A DNA stretch of 64,000 nt. Source: Microbacterium sp. CGR2 (GTDB lineage Bacteria > Actinomycetota > Actinomycetes > Actinomycetales > Microbacteriaceae). The translations under genes and the position numbers were made by a program. Under the pieces are notes generated by a model. It was not told the DNA's origin, did no database searches, and saw only the letters and a list, made by a program, of their open reading frames with translations. The stretch lies in assembly GCF_003626735.1 (NCBI RefSeq), contig NZ_RBHX01000001.1:1984001-2048000 (forward strand). The letters run 5' to 3'. Shown here in pieces: positions 1-10,288 of the stretch (position 1 is its first letter; every line of letters begins with the position of its first letter).

Positions 1-1065
1 TTCCTCGGCGCGCCGATGGAGGCCGGCGTCCAGCTGGCCGTGCAGCAGATCAACGAGGCCGACGCCGGTGTGACGATCGAACTCGAGACGGCCGACGAGG
101 GCGATCTCGACAACAAGGCGTACGAGACCTCCATCACCAACCTCCAGAACGCCGATATCACGGCCATGGTCGGCGCGGCATCCTCGAGCGTCACCAAGCT
201 GATCCTCGACGGCAACGCCGGCGCCGGCATCCTCACGGTGTCGCCGTCGAACACATCGCCGGACTTCTCGGGTATCAACCCGCTGTACTTCCGCACCGCG
301 CCCAGCGACAACCTGCAGGGCGAGGTCCTCGGCAACGAGATCGCCGAAGACGGACACAAGACGCTCGGCATCGTCTACCAGAACGACCCGTACGGCACCG
401 GCCTCTTCGAGGCCATCAAGTCGACGTTCGAGGGCACCGGCGGCGAGGTCGTCGCCGAGGCGTCCTACAACCAGGGCGACGGGCAGTTCAACGCACAGGT
501 GCAGACGATCTCGGCAGCGAAGCCGGATGCTGTCGCCGTCGTGTCGTACGACCAGTTCGCGACCATCGCGCCGCTGCTCGGCAACGCCGGCATCGACACC
601 GGGTCGCTGTACCTGGTCGACGGCAACCTGAAGGACTGGGGTGCAGACGTCTCGGTCAGCCTCGAGGGATCGAAGGGTACCCGCGCCGGCGCCGAGCTGC
701 CGCAGGACTTCCTCGACCAGCTGAACGAGGTCTGGACCTCCGACGGCAACGAGCCGATCGACGCCGTGACGTACTCCGCCGAGGCGTACGACGCCGTGAT
801 GCTCATCGCTCTGTCCGCGTTGAAGGCCGGCGCTGTCGAGGGTGAAGCCATCGCCGCCGAGATGGGCGCCACGTCGGGTGGCTCCGGCGACGGAGAGAAG
901 TGCACCACGTTCGAGGAGTGCGCCGAGATCATCAACGGGGGTGGCACCGCCGACTACGACGGCCTCTCCGGTGAGATCACGTTCGACGAGAACAACGACC
1001 CGAAGGGCGCAGCCATCGGCGTCTACGAGTTCGACGCGGAGAACGTGACGAGCCGCATCAAGTAA
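1..1065 (+). CDS. Branched-chain amino acid type ABC transporter substrate-binding protein (5' end missing)
   Basis: Extracellular ligand-binding protein of the Leu/Ile/Val (LivJ/LivK-like, periplasmic-binding-fold type I) family. The frame is open from the first base, and the first visible residues (FLGAPMEAGVQLAV) match the stretch of these proteins just after the mature N-terminus, so the signal peptide, lipobox and roughly the first 60 residues lie outside the window. The internal ATG at 16 is not the real start. Visible features are an alternating alpha/beta two-lobe pattern, VGAASSSVT and the hinge-region segment GIVYQNDPYGTGLFEAI. The gene converges on the livFGMH genes on the other strand and shares a terminator with them; it presumably supplies the ligand to that permease. 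The actual ligand (branched-chain amino acid, amide, urea) cannot be told from sequence. Confidence 0.9.
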   Translation, partial: FLGAPMEAGVQLAVQQINEADAGVTIELETADEGDLDNKAYETSITNLQNADITAMVGAASSSVTKLILDGNAGAGILTVSPSNTSPDFSGINPLYFRTAPSDNLQGEVLGNEIAEDGHKTLGIVYQNDPYGTGLFEAIKSTFEGTGGEVVAEASYNQGDGQFNAQVQTISAAKPDAVAVVSYDQFATIAPLLGNAGIDTGSLYLVDGNLKDWGADVSVSLEGSKGTRAGAELPQDFLDQLNEVWTSDGNEPIDAVTYSAEAYDAVMLIALSALKAGAVEGEAIAAEMGATSGGSGDGEKCTTFEECAEIINGGGTADYDGLSGEITFDENNDPKGAAIGVYEFDAENVTSRIK

Positions 1066-1078
1066 CACGCATAACGCG

Positions 1079-1106
1079 AAGGCCCCGAGCACCTGCTCGG
1101 GGCCTT
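1079..1106. terminator. Intrinsic terminator, probably bidirectional
   Basis: A perfect 12-bp stem (left arm 1079-1090, right arm 1095-1106) with a 4-nt loop begins 13 nt after the binding-protein stop and lies before the end of the convergent livF. There is no long T-run, as is common in high-GC actinobacteria. Confidence 0.85.
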
Positions 1107-1183
1107 CGTGCTGCGTGTCGTTCGTGTTGCGCGGTGTGCGGTTGCGGGTGCGCGGGTGCGCGAATCGGGAGCGCGGGAGCCGG

Positions 1184-1951
1184 TCAGGCGGCGTCGGTTC
1201 CGAGCGTGCCGAGGTAGAGGCCGATGACCTTCGGATCGTTGAGCAGCTCGCGCCCCGAGCCCTCGTAGGCGTCACGGCCCTGGTCGAGCACATAGCCGCG
1301 GTCGCAGATCTGCAGGCAGCGACGCGCGTTCTGCTCCACCATGATCGTGGTGACGCCGGCCTTGTTGATGTCGGAGACGCGGATGAACGCGTCGTCCTGG
1401 CGCACAGGGGAGAGCCCGGCGGACGGCTCGTCGAGCAGCAGCACCGACGGGTCCATCATGAGCGCCCGCGACATCGCGACCATCTGCCGCTCGCCGCCGG
1501 ACAGGGAGCCGGCGCGCTGCTTGAGGCGCTTGCCCAGCTCGCCGAAGATGCTGCTGACGAACTCCAGGCGCTCGGAGAAGGCCTTGGGGTTCTGATAGAG
1601 CCCCATCTGCAGGTTCTCCTCGATGGTGAGCGAGGGGAAGACGTTGTTGGTCTGCGGCACGAACCCGACGCCACGGGCGACGAGCTTGTCGGCCTTCAGG
1701 CCCACGATGCTCTCGCCCTTGACGGTGATCTCGCCGGCACGGATGTCGACCATCCCGAAGATCGCCTTGAGCAGCGTCGACTTGCCGGCGCCGTTCGGGC
1801 CGATGATGCCGATGAGCTCTCCCTTGTGAGCCACGAGATTCGCGCCGTTGAGGATGTTCACCCCCGGCAGATATCCGGCGTGGACACCCTTCAGTTCGAC
1901 GATGACGTCGTCGTTCTTGATCTCGTTCCGGACGGGCGCTGGATCGGTCAT
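1184..1951 (-). CDS. livF: Branched-chain amino acid ABC transporter ATP-binding protein LivF
   Basis: Cytoplasmic ATPase of the high-affinity branched-chain amino acid importer. At 255 residues it has the usual LivF length. It carries Walker A GPNGAGKST near residue 52, the signature LSGGERQMVAMSRAL and Walker B LLLDEPSAGLSP, and the SLTIEENL segment after the Q-loop is characteristic of LivF rather than LivG. Its ATG overlaps the livG stop by 4 bp (ATGA), so it is translationally coupled as the last gene of livH-M-G-F. Substrate specificity lies with the binding protein and permeases, so amides or urea remain possible alternatives. Confidence 0.92.
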   Translation of the reverse strand: MTDPAPVRNEIKNDDVIVELKGVHAGYLPGVNILNGANLVAHKGELIGIIGPNGAGKSTLLKAIFGMVDIRAGEITVKGESIVGLKADKLVARGVGFVPQTNNVFPSLTIEENLQMGLYQNPKAFSERLEFVSSIFGELGKRLKQRAGSLSGGERQMVAMSRALMMDPSVLLLDEPSAGLSPVRQDDAFIRVSDINKAGVTTIMVEQNARRCLQICDRGYVLDQGRDAYEGSGRELLNDPKVIGLYLGTLGTDAA

Positions 1952-2949
1952 GACTTGTTCTCCTCGGCGGCTGCGTCCTCGGCGGATTCCTCGGCTTCGA
2001 CCTCGGTCTCGATCTGCTCACGGATCTTGACCGCTTCATCTTCCGAGATCACCGGAAGACGACCGGTCACCGCGCCGAGGTCGACGTCCTGGTGAGCGCC
2101 GAGGTAGGCGTCGACCACCGCGGGGTCTTCCATCACCTTGTCCGGCGGACCCTCCGCGACGACACGGCCCTCCGCCATGACGACGACCCAGTCGGCGATG
2201 TGGCGGACCATGTGCATGTCGTGCTCGACGAAGAGCACCGTCATGCCGAGGTCCTTGAGGTCGAGGATGTGATCGAGAAGCGACTGCGTCAGCGCCGGGT
2301 TGACCCCGGCCATCGGCTCGTCGAGCATGACGAGGGTCGGCTCGCTCATGAGAGCCCGCGCCATCTCGAGCAGCTTGCGCTGACCGCCGGAAAGCGACGC
2401 GGCGAAGTCCTGCTCTTTGGCATCGAGCTTGAACCGGGTGAGCAGTTCGTGCGCCCGCACCTCGATCTCGCTGTCCTGCTTGCGCCAGAGGAAGGGGAAC
2501 AGGCTGGCCCAGAATCCCTCGCCGCGCTGGTTCGTGGCGCCGAGCTTCATGTTCTCGAGCACCGTGAGCAACGACAGCGACTTCGTCAACTGGAACGTGC
2601 GCACCTGGCCCATGCGGGCGACCTTGAAGGACGGGATGCCGGACAGGTTGGTGCCGTCGAACGACCAGGTGCCGCTGTTCGGCTTGTCGAAGCCGCAGAG
2701 CAGGTTGAACAGGGTCGTCTTGCCCGCGCCGTTCGGACCGATGAGGGCCGTGATGGCGCCCCGGGGGACCTCGAGGTGATCGACGTCGACCGCGGTCAGT
2801 CCGCCGAAGCGACGCTGGACGCCGTCGACCACGAGGATCGGATCGACCTTCGCGACGCCGGGCACGGCAGGTCCGTTGGTGAGCCCCGTGGTCTTCACGC
2901 GGGCTGTGCTCTTCGCGGGCGTGACCGCTCCGTCGTTCTCACTTGACAA
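1948..2949 (-). CDS. livG: Branched-chain amino acid ABC transporter ATP-binding protein LivG
   Basis: The second ATPase of the importer. Walker A is GPNGAGKTTLF, the signature is LSGGQRKLLEMARAL and Walker B is VMLDEPMAGVNP. At 333 residues it is longer than the usual ~255: about 35 extra residues precede the ABC domain and an acidic tail of about 50 residues (rich in E, A and D) follows it. Such extensions are typically poorly ordered. It overlaps livM by 11 bp and livF by 4 bp. The start ATG at 2949 was kept because it gives this overlap; a shorter start inside the N-terminal extension cannot be excluded. Confidence 0.9.
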   Translation of the reverse strand: MSSENDGAVTPAKSTARVKTTGLTNGPAVPGVAKVDPILVVDGVQRRFGGLTAVDVDHLEVPRGAITALIGPNGAGKTTLFNLLCGFDKPNSGTWSFDGTNLSGIPSFKVARMGQVRTFQLTKSLSLLTVLENMKLGATNQRGEGFWASLFPFLWRKQDSEIEVRAHELLTRFKLDAKEQDFAASLSGGQRKLLEMARALMSEPTLVMLDEPMAGVNPALTQSLLDHILDLKDLGMTVLFVEHDMHMVRHIADWVVVMAEGRVVAEGPPDKVMEDPAVVDAYLGAHQDVDLGAVTGRLPVISEDEAVKIREQIETEVEAEESAEDAAAEENKS

Positions 2950-3916
2950 AGGTCATCTCCCTCTTGTTTCCGAGGATGCCCTGCGGGCGGAAAACGACGA
3001 TCAGCATCAGTACGATGCCGATGACGATGTAACGGACGACGTCGGCCTGTGCGCCGGACATCGGCAGGTAGCCGGCGTTCGCCATGGCGGGCAGGAGCGC
3101 GCCGAGGAACGCGAACACGATCCAGAAGAGCACGGCACCGAGTGTCGGGCCGAGAACGGTGGCGGCACCGCCGAGCAGCAGGATCGTCCAGATGAAGAAG
3201 GTGAGCGAGGTCGAGTAGCTCCCCGGGATCACGGCCGACGGGAGCACGAACACGATGCCGCCCAGAGCGCCGATCACACCACCGACGACGAGCGCCTGCA
3301 TCTTGTAGGCGAAGACGTTCTTGCCGAGCGAGCGGACGGCGTCCTCATCCTCGCGGATTCCCTTGAGCACTCGGCCCCAGGGGCTGCGCATGAGCGCCCA
3401 CACCACGAGGATGGCGACGGCGAGAGTGATGATCCCGACGACGCGCACCCAGAGGTCATTGGCGTTATACGTCCACGGACCGAAGCCGTAGGTGCCGGGA
3501 GGGAAGGGGTTCGAGTCGCGGAAGCTCTGGTGATACCCGGAGAGCCCGCCCGCGGAGTTCGTCCAGTCCTTGAACAGTTCCGTCACGAACATCAGACGCA
3601 CCACCTCGGCCGCGGCGATGGTCGCGATGGCGAGGTAGTCGGCGCGCAGACGCAGGGTCGGGATGCCGAGGATGAGAGCGAATGCCGCTCCGCCCAGCAT
3701 GCCCACCAGGATCGCCGCCCACCACGGGAAGCCGAACGTCAGGATCGAGATCGCGTAGCCGTAGCCGCCGATGGCCATGAAGCCGGCCATACCGAAGTTC
3801 AGCAGGCCCGTGTAGCCGAAGTGCACGGCGAGACCGGTGGCGGCGAGAGCGTACGCGATCGTCGTCGGGCTGAGGAGATAGGAAGCGGTGTTGCCGAAGA
3901 TGCTGCCGAAGTCCAT
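2939..3916 (-). CDS. livM: Branched-chain amino acid ABC transporter permease LivM
   Basis: Integral membrane permease of 325 residues with about eight hydrophobic segments. It has the conserved ATPase-contact loop (around GRVLKGIREDEDAVRSLG) that LivM proteins use to dock on LivF/LivG. It lies 3 bp downstream of livH and overlaps livG, consistent with one polycistronic mRNA. The C-terminal FRPQGILGNKRE is a family hallmark, also found in modified form at the end of livH in this operon. Confidence 0.92.
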   Translation of the reverse strand: MDFGSIFGNTASYLLSPTTIAYALAATGLAVHFGYTGLLNFGMAGFMAIGGYGYAISILTFGFPWWAAILVGMLGGAAFALILGIPTLRLRADYLAIATIAAAEVVRLMFVTELFKDWTNSAGGLSGYHQSFRDSNPFPPGTYGFGPWTYNANDLWVRVVGIITLAVAILVVWALMRSPWGRVLKGIREDEDAVRSLGKNVFAYKMQALVVGGVIGALGGIVFVLPSAVIPGSYSTSLTFFIWTILLLGGAATVLGPTLGAVLFWIVFAFLGALLPAMANAGYLPMSGAQADVVRYIVIGIVLMLIVVFRPQGILGNKREMTFVK

Positions 3917-3919
3917 GCG

Positions 3920-5269
3920 TCAGCCCAACCTTTCCTTGCGCCCGAGGATGCCCTGGGGCCGCACGAGCAGGATCACGATGAGGGCGACCAGCGCCGTGGC
4001 GTATTTGAGGTCCGACGGGACGCCGAGCAGCGTCGACACCTCGACGGCGAGACCGACGATGATCGAGCCGATGAGCGCGCCGATCGCCGACCCCAGGCCG
4101 CCGAGGGTGATGGCGCAGAACATCAGCAGCAGCATCTGCATGCCCATGTCCCATTTCACGCCGGGGCGGAAGTACGCCCACAGGATGCCGGAGATGGCCG
4201 CGAGCGTACCCGCGAGGATCCAGACCGTGCGGATCACCTTGTCGACGTCGATGCCGGACGCGGCGGCCAGTTGCGGGTTGTCGGAGATGGCGCGCGTCGC
4301 CTTTCCGGTGCGGGTCTGAGTGAGGAAGAACGCGACCGCCAGGATGACGATGATGCTGGTGGACATGGCGATCATGTCGATGTACGAAAGCGAGATCGGG
4401 CCGAGCCTGATCGGCTCCGGGCTCGAGCCGGGCAGCTGATAGGTGTTGCCCCCGATGATGTACTGCAGCGCGTAACGCAGGGCGAGCGAGAGTCCGATGC
4501 TGACGATCATGAGCTGCACCACGCCGAGTCCTCGGCGGCGCAGGGGCTTCCAGATGCCGGCATCCAGGGCCCATCCGAGAGCAGCGCCCCCGATCACGGC
4601 CGCGACGATGCCGAGCCAGAGGGGAAGCTGCCAGAACGAGGTGAACAGCAGGGCGATGACCGCACCCCACGTGACCATCTCGCCGTGTGCGAAGTTCGAC
4701 AGTCGCGTCGTGCCGTAGATGAGTGCGGCGCCCATCGAGGCGAGGCCGAGCAGGAGGCCGAAGTTCAGACCGCCGACGATGCGCGAGAGCAGCTGATCGA
4801 GGAACGAGACGGTGATCCGTTCCCCGGCGTCGAGGAAGAAGTTGACGATCTTGGTGCCGGTGAGTCCGAACTCGAGCTCGAACGAGGCGGTCGTTCCGGA
4901 GACGGGCTGGATGCCCTCCGGGAGCTGGGTCGCATCCACGATCACACCGTCGGGAAGCGTCGACTCGTCGACGGTGAGGGTGTACGTCTCCTTCTCGGGA
5001 ACGTAGAGACGCCACTTGCCCTCGGCGTCGGTCTCGGTCTCGGCGTCGAAACCGTTGCCCTCGATGGTCATGACGACGCCCTCGATGGCTTCGTCCTGGT
5101 AGGTGACCAGTCCCGCGAAGTAGAAGTCGGTCACCTCCTGCTCATCGTCGGATGTCTCTGCCGACGCCGGTGTCGGCAGGGCGAAGAAAGCTGTGAGCGT
5201 GACGAGGACACCGAGGAAGACGACGAGCCAGGGGTGCCTTCGTCTGACGGCGATTGATGCGGGTCCCAC
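3920..5269 (-). CDS. livH: Branched-chain amino acid ABC transporter permease LivH with secreted N-terminal beta-sandwich domain
   Basis: The permease core occupies about residues 150-449, with multiple membrane helices and a final VRPQGILGRKERLG. Ahead of it lie a signal peptide (hydrophobic segment about 14-31, probable cleavage after ASA at residue 37) and a domain of about 85 residues (45-130). Its AGLVTYQDEAIEGVVMTI and TDAEGKWRLYVPE segments resemble carboxypeptidase-regulatory-like/Cna-B type beta-sandwich folds. The protein is thus 449 residues against about 290-300 for a standard LivH. The start is GTG at 5269 with GGAGG 4 nt upstream. The extra domain should face the cell exterior and might receive the binding protein or touch the cell wall; that role is inference. 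It is the first gene of livH-M-G-F. Confidence 0.9.
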   Translation of the reverse strand: MGPASIAVRRRHPWLVVFLGVLVTLTAFFALPTPASAETSDDEQEVTDFYFAGLVTYQDEAIEGVVMTIEGNGFDAETETDAEGKWRLYVPEKETYTLTVDESTLPDGVIVDATQLPEGIQPVSGTTASFELEFGLTGTKIVNFFLDAGERITVSFLDQLLSRIVGGLNFGLLLGLASMGAALIYGTTRLSNFAHGEMVTWGAVIALLFTSFWQLPLWLGIVAAVIGGAALGWALDAGIWKPLRRRGLGVVQLMIVSIGLSLALRYALQYIIGGNTYQLPGSSPEPIRLGPISLSYIDMIAMSTSIIVILAVAFFLTQTRTGKATRAISDNPQLAAASGIDVDKVIRTVWILAGTLAAISGILWAYFRPGVKWDMGMQMLLLMFCAITLGGLGSAIGALIGSIIVGLAVEVSTLLGVPSDLKYATALVALIVILLVRPQGILGRKERLG

Positions 5270-7021
<1,752 letters not shown>

Positions 7022-7060
7022 GAGCTCGGCGGCGCTCTTCCGTCGGTCGGCGCCTCGGCG

Positions 7061-7066
7061 TAGCGT
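7061..7066 (+). promoter_or_regulatory. -10 element of a probable leaderless promoter (DUF2277 gene)
   Basis: TAGCGT ends 7 nt before the ATG at 7073, which places the transcription start on or next to the start codon. No Shine-Dalgarno sequence and no clear -35 box are seen. Confidence 0.5.
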
Positions 7067-7072
7067 GCCGGT

Positions 7073-7387
7073 ATGTGCAGAAACATCGTTCCGCTGAACA
7101 ACCTGGAACCCGCGGCGACCGACGAGGAGTGTCACGACGCGGCGGTGCAGTTCGTGCGCAAGATCGCCGGGACGGCGACACCCTCCCGCGCGAATCAGGA
7201 GGTGTTCGAGCGTGCCGTCGCCGAGATCGAGGTCGCGACCCGCCGCCTGCTCGACGGCCTCGTGACGTCAGCGCCACCGAAGAATCGCCAGGAAGAGGCC
7301 GCCAAGCGCCAGGCGCGTTCCGCCGAGCGATATGAGGCGATCCGGGTCTTCCAGCAGGAGAAGAGGGCTGCGCGCACGGCATCCTGA
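7073..7387 (+). CDS. DUF2277 family protein
   Basis: Small cytoplasmic protein of 104 residues opening with MCRNIVPLNNLEPAATDEE and continuing VRKIAGTATPSRANQE, the conserved core of DUF2277. No function is established for the family. The N-terminal half is conserved and the C-terminal half is basic and helical (rich in R, E, Q, K). It stands alone between guaB and the two-component/glycan operon, with its own leaderless-type promoter, so it is probably not part of either. Confidence 0.85.
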   Translation: MCRNIVPLNNLEPAATDEECHDAAVQFVRKIAGTATPSRANQEVFERAVAEIEVATRRLLDGLVTSAPPKNRQEEAAKRQARSAERYEAIRVFQQEKRAARTAS

Positions 7388-7440
7388 GGTGAGCCGAGTC
7401 GCGCTGCGGAGTGTCGCGGAGCGTCTATGCCAGAATCGAC

Positions 7441-7500
7441 ATGACCCGCTCGACTTTCCCCGCGGATCCGGTGGATGAAGGCACCAGGACGCGACGCTGA
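7441..7500 (+). CDS. Possible 19-codon upstream ORF of the glycan/two-component operon
   Basis: A short frame, starting MTRSTFPAD and ending TRTRR, begins at an ATG 5 nt after a CAGAAT hexamer (7431-7436) and stops 39 nt before the REC-PIG-L start. It has no Shine-Dalgarno, so it would have to be a leaderless leader peptide. It may be chance; the only support is position and the -10-like box. If real it could couple translation of the leader to expression of the operon. Confidence 0.2.
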   Translation: MTRSTFPADPVDEGTRTRR

Positions 7501-7539
7501 TCCCCGTCAGCAGGGAACCTCCCCAAGGAAGAGCCGTAC

Positions 7540-8583
7540 ATGCCTGAGGCAACCCCTCGCGTTCTCGTCGTCGACGACGACCCTGATGTCGCGCTGCTGG
7601 TGAAGACGGTCCTCGAACGACGGGCCGGCTGCATCGTCGACGTCGCCGAAGACGGCAACGCCGCGATCGCCCGCATGGCGGAAGTGCGCCCCGACGTCGT
7701 CGTCACCGATATCGAGATGCCCGGGCTCAGCGGCCTCGAGCTGCTTGCCGAGCTGCGGCGCACCGCGCCGAACATCCCGGTGATCGTCATGACGGCCCAC
7801 GTCTCTGTCGATTACGCCGTCTCGGCGCTGCGCGCACAGGCCGACGAGTTCCTCACCAAACCGCTCGACAACGCGAAACTGGTCGAGGCCGTCACGCGGC
7901 TCGCCGAAGAAGGGCGTCGCCGTCGCGAAGCGGCGCGCCCGAAGGAGAGCGTCTTGGCGATCGGCGCGCACCCGGACGACGTCGAGATCGGCGTCGGAGG
8001 GCTTCTCGCCGCCCATGCCCACGCCGAGGACGAGATCACCATCCTCACGCTGTCGCGCGGAGCGCGCGGCGGCGATGCCGACAGCAGGCAGAGCGAATCG
8101 CTGGCGACGGCCGAGATGCTTGGAGCGCGACTGTTCGTGAAGGATCTGGTCGACACGGAGATCTCCGGCGGCGGCGCGACCGTCCGCCTCATCGAGGAAG
8201 TCGTGCAGGAGATCCAGCCGACCATCGTCTACACGCATTCCCACAACGACCGCCACCAGGACCACCGAGCCGTGAGCGAGGCCACCATCGTCGCGACGCG
8301 TCGGGTGGGGACCGTGGCCTGCTACCAGAGCCCGTCGTCGACGATCGACTTCCGCCCGACGCGCTTTGTGCGGATCGATCACTATCTCGACGACAAGCTC
8401 CGACTCCTGGAACGGTTCAGCACCCAGACCGGAACCCGCGACTACCTCTCGCCGGACTTCGTCACGGCGACGGCTCGGTACTGGTCCCGGTTCGGCGGCG
8501 GTCAGGCGGTCGAACCCCTGGAAGTGGTGCGCGAGACGGCAGAGTTCGTCGGCGCGCACGAACTCACACGACGGGAGAGCTGA
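7540..8583 (+). CDS. Response regulator receiver domain fused to PIG-L (LmbE-like) deacetylase
   Basis: Residues 1-120 form a complete receiver domain: acidic D12-D14, phospho-acceptor D57 in VVTDIEMPG, T85 and K107. Residues 135-330 form a PIG-L type zinc amide hydrolase with AHPDD (143-147) and HNDRHQDH (235-242) supplying the metal ligands. Known family members remove acetyl groups from N-acetylglucosamine-bearing substrates (GPI precursors, mycothiol precursor, teicoplanin). Fusing the enzyme to a receiver suggests that its activity, not transcription, is switched by phosphorylation. No signal peptide, so it acts in the cytoplasm. It is the first gene of a seven-gene coupled operon, has AAGGAAG upstream of the ATG, and its stop overlaps the next start by 1 bp. 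The substrate is unknown. Confidence 0.9.
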   Translation: MPEATPRVLVVDDDPDVALLVKTVLERRAGCIVDVAEDGNAAIARMAEVRPDVVVTDIEMPGLSGLELLAELRRTAPNIPVIVMTAHVSVDYAVSALRAQADEFLTKPLDNAKLVEAVTRLAEEGRRRREAARPKESVLAIGAHPDDVEIGVGGLLAAHAHAEDEITILTLSRGARGGDADSRQSESLATAEMLGARLFVKDLVDTEISGGGATVRLIEEVVQEIQPTIVYTHSHNDRHQDHRAVSEATIVATRRVGTVACYQSPSSTIDFRPTRFVRIDHYLDDKLRLLERFSTQTGTRDYLSPDFVTATARYWSRFGGGQAVEPLEVVRETAEFVGAHELTRRES

Positions 8584-9572
8584 TGATGACGCGCGTTCTG
8601 GTTACCGGTGCCGGCGGACCCGCAGGTGTGGCCGTGATCCGCTCACTGCTGAACCGGGCGGACCTGACCGTGTTCGCCGCCGACATGGACGGCTGGGCCA
8701 GCGGCATCTATCTCGTTCCTCCGTCGCAGCGGCGACTCGTGCCTCCCGGGCGGGATACGGACTTCGTTCCGGCGATCGCCCGGATGGTGGTGGAGGACGA
8801 CCTCGATCTCGTCATCTCGACGGTCGACGTCGAACTCATCGCCCTCGCCGATCGTCGAGACGAGCTCGCGCCGGCCGTGCTGGCGGCGCCGCCGTCAGAG
8901 ACTCTGCACACGGCGCTCGACAAGCTCGCGCTCGCCCAACGATGCGCTCCCACGGGCCGCACCCCGCGGACGGTCCTGGCCGGACCCGCCGCGCTCGACA
9001 TCGAGTGGGAGTTCCCGGCCTTCGCCAAGCCGCGCCAGGGGGCCGGCAGCCGCGGCATCCGCCTGGTTCCCGACCGCGCAGCTCTCGAAGCGCTGCCCAC
9101 CGACGAAGACCTCATCGTGCAGGACTACCTGCCCGGCGAGGAGTATTCGGTCGACGTCATCGCCGATGCCGACGGGAACGTCGTCGCCGCCGTCCCGCGC
9201 ACACGCGCCCGCGTCGATTCCGGCGTCGCGATCGCCGGACGCACCGTGCGCGACCCCGAACTCGAAGAGACCGCGGCGGCCATCGCCCGGGCGATCGGCC
9301 TGGTCGGCGTGGCGAACGTGCAGTTGCGCCGCGACCGAGCGGGACGAGCAGTGCTGCTCGAAGTCAATCCGCGCTTCCCCGGTGCGCTTCCCCTGACGAT
9401 CGCCGCAGGCGTGGACATCCCGTCTCTGGTCGCCGACCTGTTCCTCGGTCGCGAGATCCCGGCTCGGATCCCCTTCCGTGAGGTCGCGTCCGTGCGGTTC
9501 CTGGAGGACGTGATCGTCGAGGTCGACGAGCTGCTCGTCTCGGAACACGCCGGACATCAGGAGGAGCAGTGA
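8583..9572 (+). CDS. ATP-grasp domain protein (carbamoyl-phosphate-synthase-like ligase)
   Basis: A 329-residue single-domain ATP-grasp enzyme. The Rossmann-like pre-ATP-grasp segment starts VLVTGAGGPAG (5-15); the ATP-binding part includes FAKPRQGAGSRGI and VQDYLPGEEYSVDV; the metal-binding end is LLEVNPRFPGALPL. Such enzymes activate a carboxylate as acyl phosphate and join it to an amine, or carboxylate one. The resemblance is to the stand-alone CarB-like group rather than true carbamoyl phosphate synthase. The start overlaps the preceding deacetylase by 1 bp and the end overlaps the PHP gene by 4 bp, so it works in the same pathway. A tempting inference is that the amine freed by the PIG-L enzyme is its acceptor. 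Substrate unknown. Confidence 0.85.
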   Translation: MMTRVLVTGAGGPAGVAVIRSLLNRADLTVFAADMDGWASGIYLVPPSQRRLVPPGRDTDFVPAIARMVVEDDLDLVISTVDVELIALADRRDELAPAVLAAPPSETLHTALDKLALAQRCAPTGRTPRTVLAGPAALDIEWEFPAFAKPRQGAGSRGIRLVPDRAALEALPTDEDLIVQDYLPGEEYSVDVIADADGNVVAAVPRTRARVDSGVAIAGRTVRDPELEETAAAIARAIGLVGVANVQLRRDRAGRAVLLEVNPRFPGALPLTIAAGVDIPSLVADLFLGREIPARIPFREVASVRFLEDVIVEVDELLVSEHAGHQEEQ

Positions 9573-10288
9573 GCCATCCGGCTCTGCGGGGCGACCACCA
9601 TGTGCACTCGTCCTTCTCGGACGATGCCGTCTCGACTCTCGCCGAGAACGTCGCGGCCGCCGCGGGCGTCGGTCTGCACACGGTGCGCCTGGTGGACCAC
9701 GTCCGCGGGAGCACCACCTGGGTCCCGGAGTATCTCGCTGCCGTGCGCGGACTGGTCGTGCCCGACGGGCTCCGGGTGCTCACCGGCGTCGAAGCGAAGA
9801 TCCTCGATGCATCCGGTGAGTTGGACATCCCCCCGCTTCCCGAGGGCATCGACCGCATCCTCATCGCCGACCATCAGTTCCCCGCTGCGGACGGGCCCCT
9901 CGGCCCGACGGCCGTGCGCGGACGCATCGCCGACGGCTGGGCAGCCGATGACGTCCTCGACATGCTGGTCTCCGCGCTGATCGCCTCGATGCGTCGGCAC
10001 CCGGGGAATCAGCTCGCGCACTGCTTCTCCATCCTGCCGAAGATCGGTCTGTCGGAGGACGCTCTCGGGGATCAACGCATCGACGCCTGGGCGCGTGCGG
10101 CAGCAGAGACCGACACGCTCGTCGAGGTGAACGAGAAATGGGGCTGCCCGGATCTCGGGGCGCTCGCCGCTCTGCGCAGAGCCGGAGCCGAGATCGTCGC
10201 GTCGACCGACAGCCATGTGGCGTCCGACGTCGGGCGGTACAGCCGGGTGACCGCGCTGCTGGCCGCCGAAGAGGCCGCCCATGGCTGA
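9569..10288 (+). CDS. PHP domain phosphoesterase
   Basis: A 239-residue PHP-superfamily metal-dependent hydrolase related to histidinol phosphatase. Metal-binding motifs are DHHVHSSFSDD (H11, H13), LVDH, ADHQF, AHCFS, EVNEKW and STDSH near the C-terminus. It presumably removes a phosphate from a small organic molecule made in this pathway. The start is GTG at 9569 with GAGGAG just upstream, overlapping the ATP-grasp stop by 4 bp (GTGA). It runs 8 bp into the glycosyltransferase gene. It does not look like a histidine-biosynthesis gene: no other his gene is near and all neighbours are glycan or signalling genes. Confidence 0.85.
   Translation: MSHPALRGDHHVHSSFSDDAVSTLAENVAAAAGVGLHTVRLVDHVRGSTTWVPEYLAAVRGLVVPDGLRVLTGVEAKILDASGELDIPPLPEGIDRILIADHQFPAADGPLGPTAVRGRIADGWAADDVLDMLVSALIASMRRHPGNQLAHCFSILPKIGLSEDALGDQRIDAWARAAAETDTLVEVNEKWGCPDLGALAALRRAGAEIVASTDSHVASDVGRYSRVTALLAAEEAAHG

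Noticed and set aside
2876..5257. A 793-codon plus-strand open frame opposite livM and livH
   Set aside because: Low-complexity, charged antisense reading of two clear membrane permeases.
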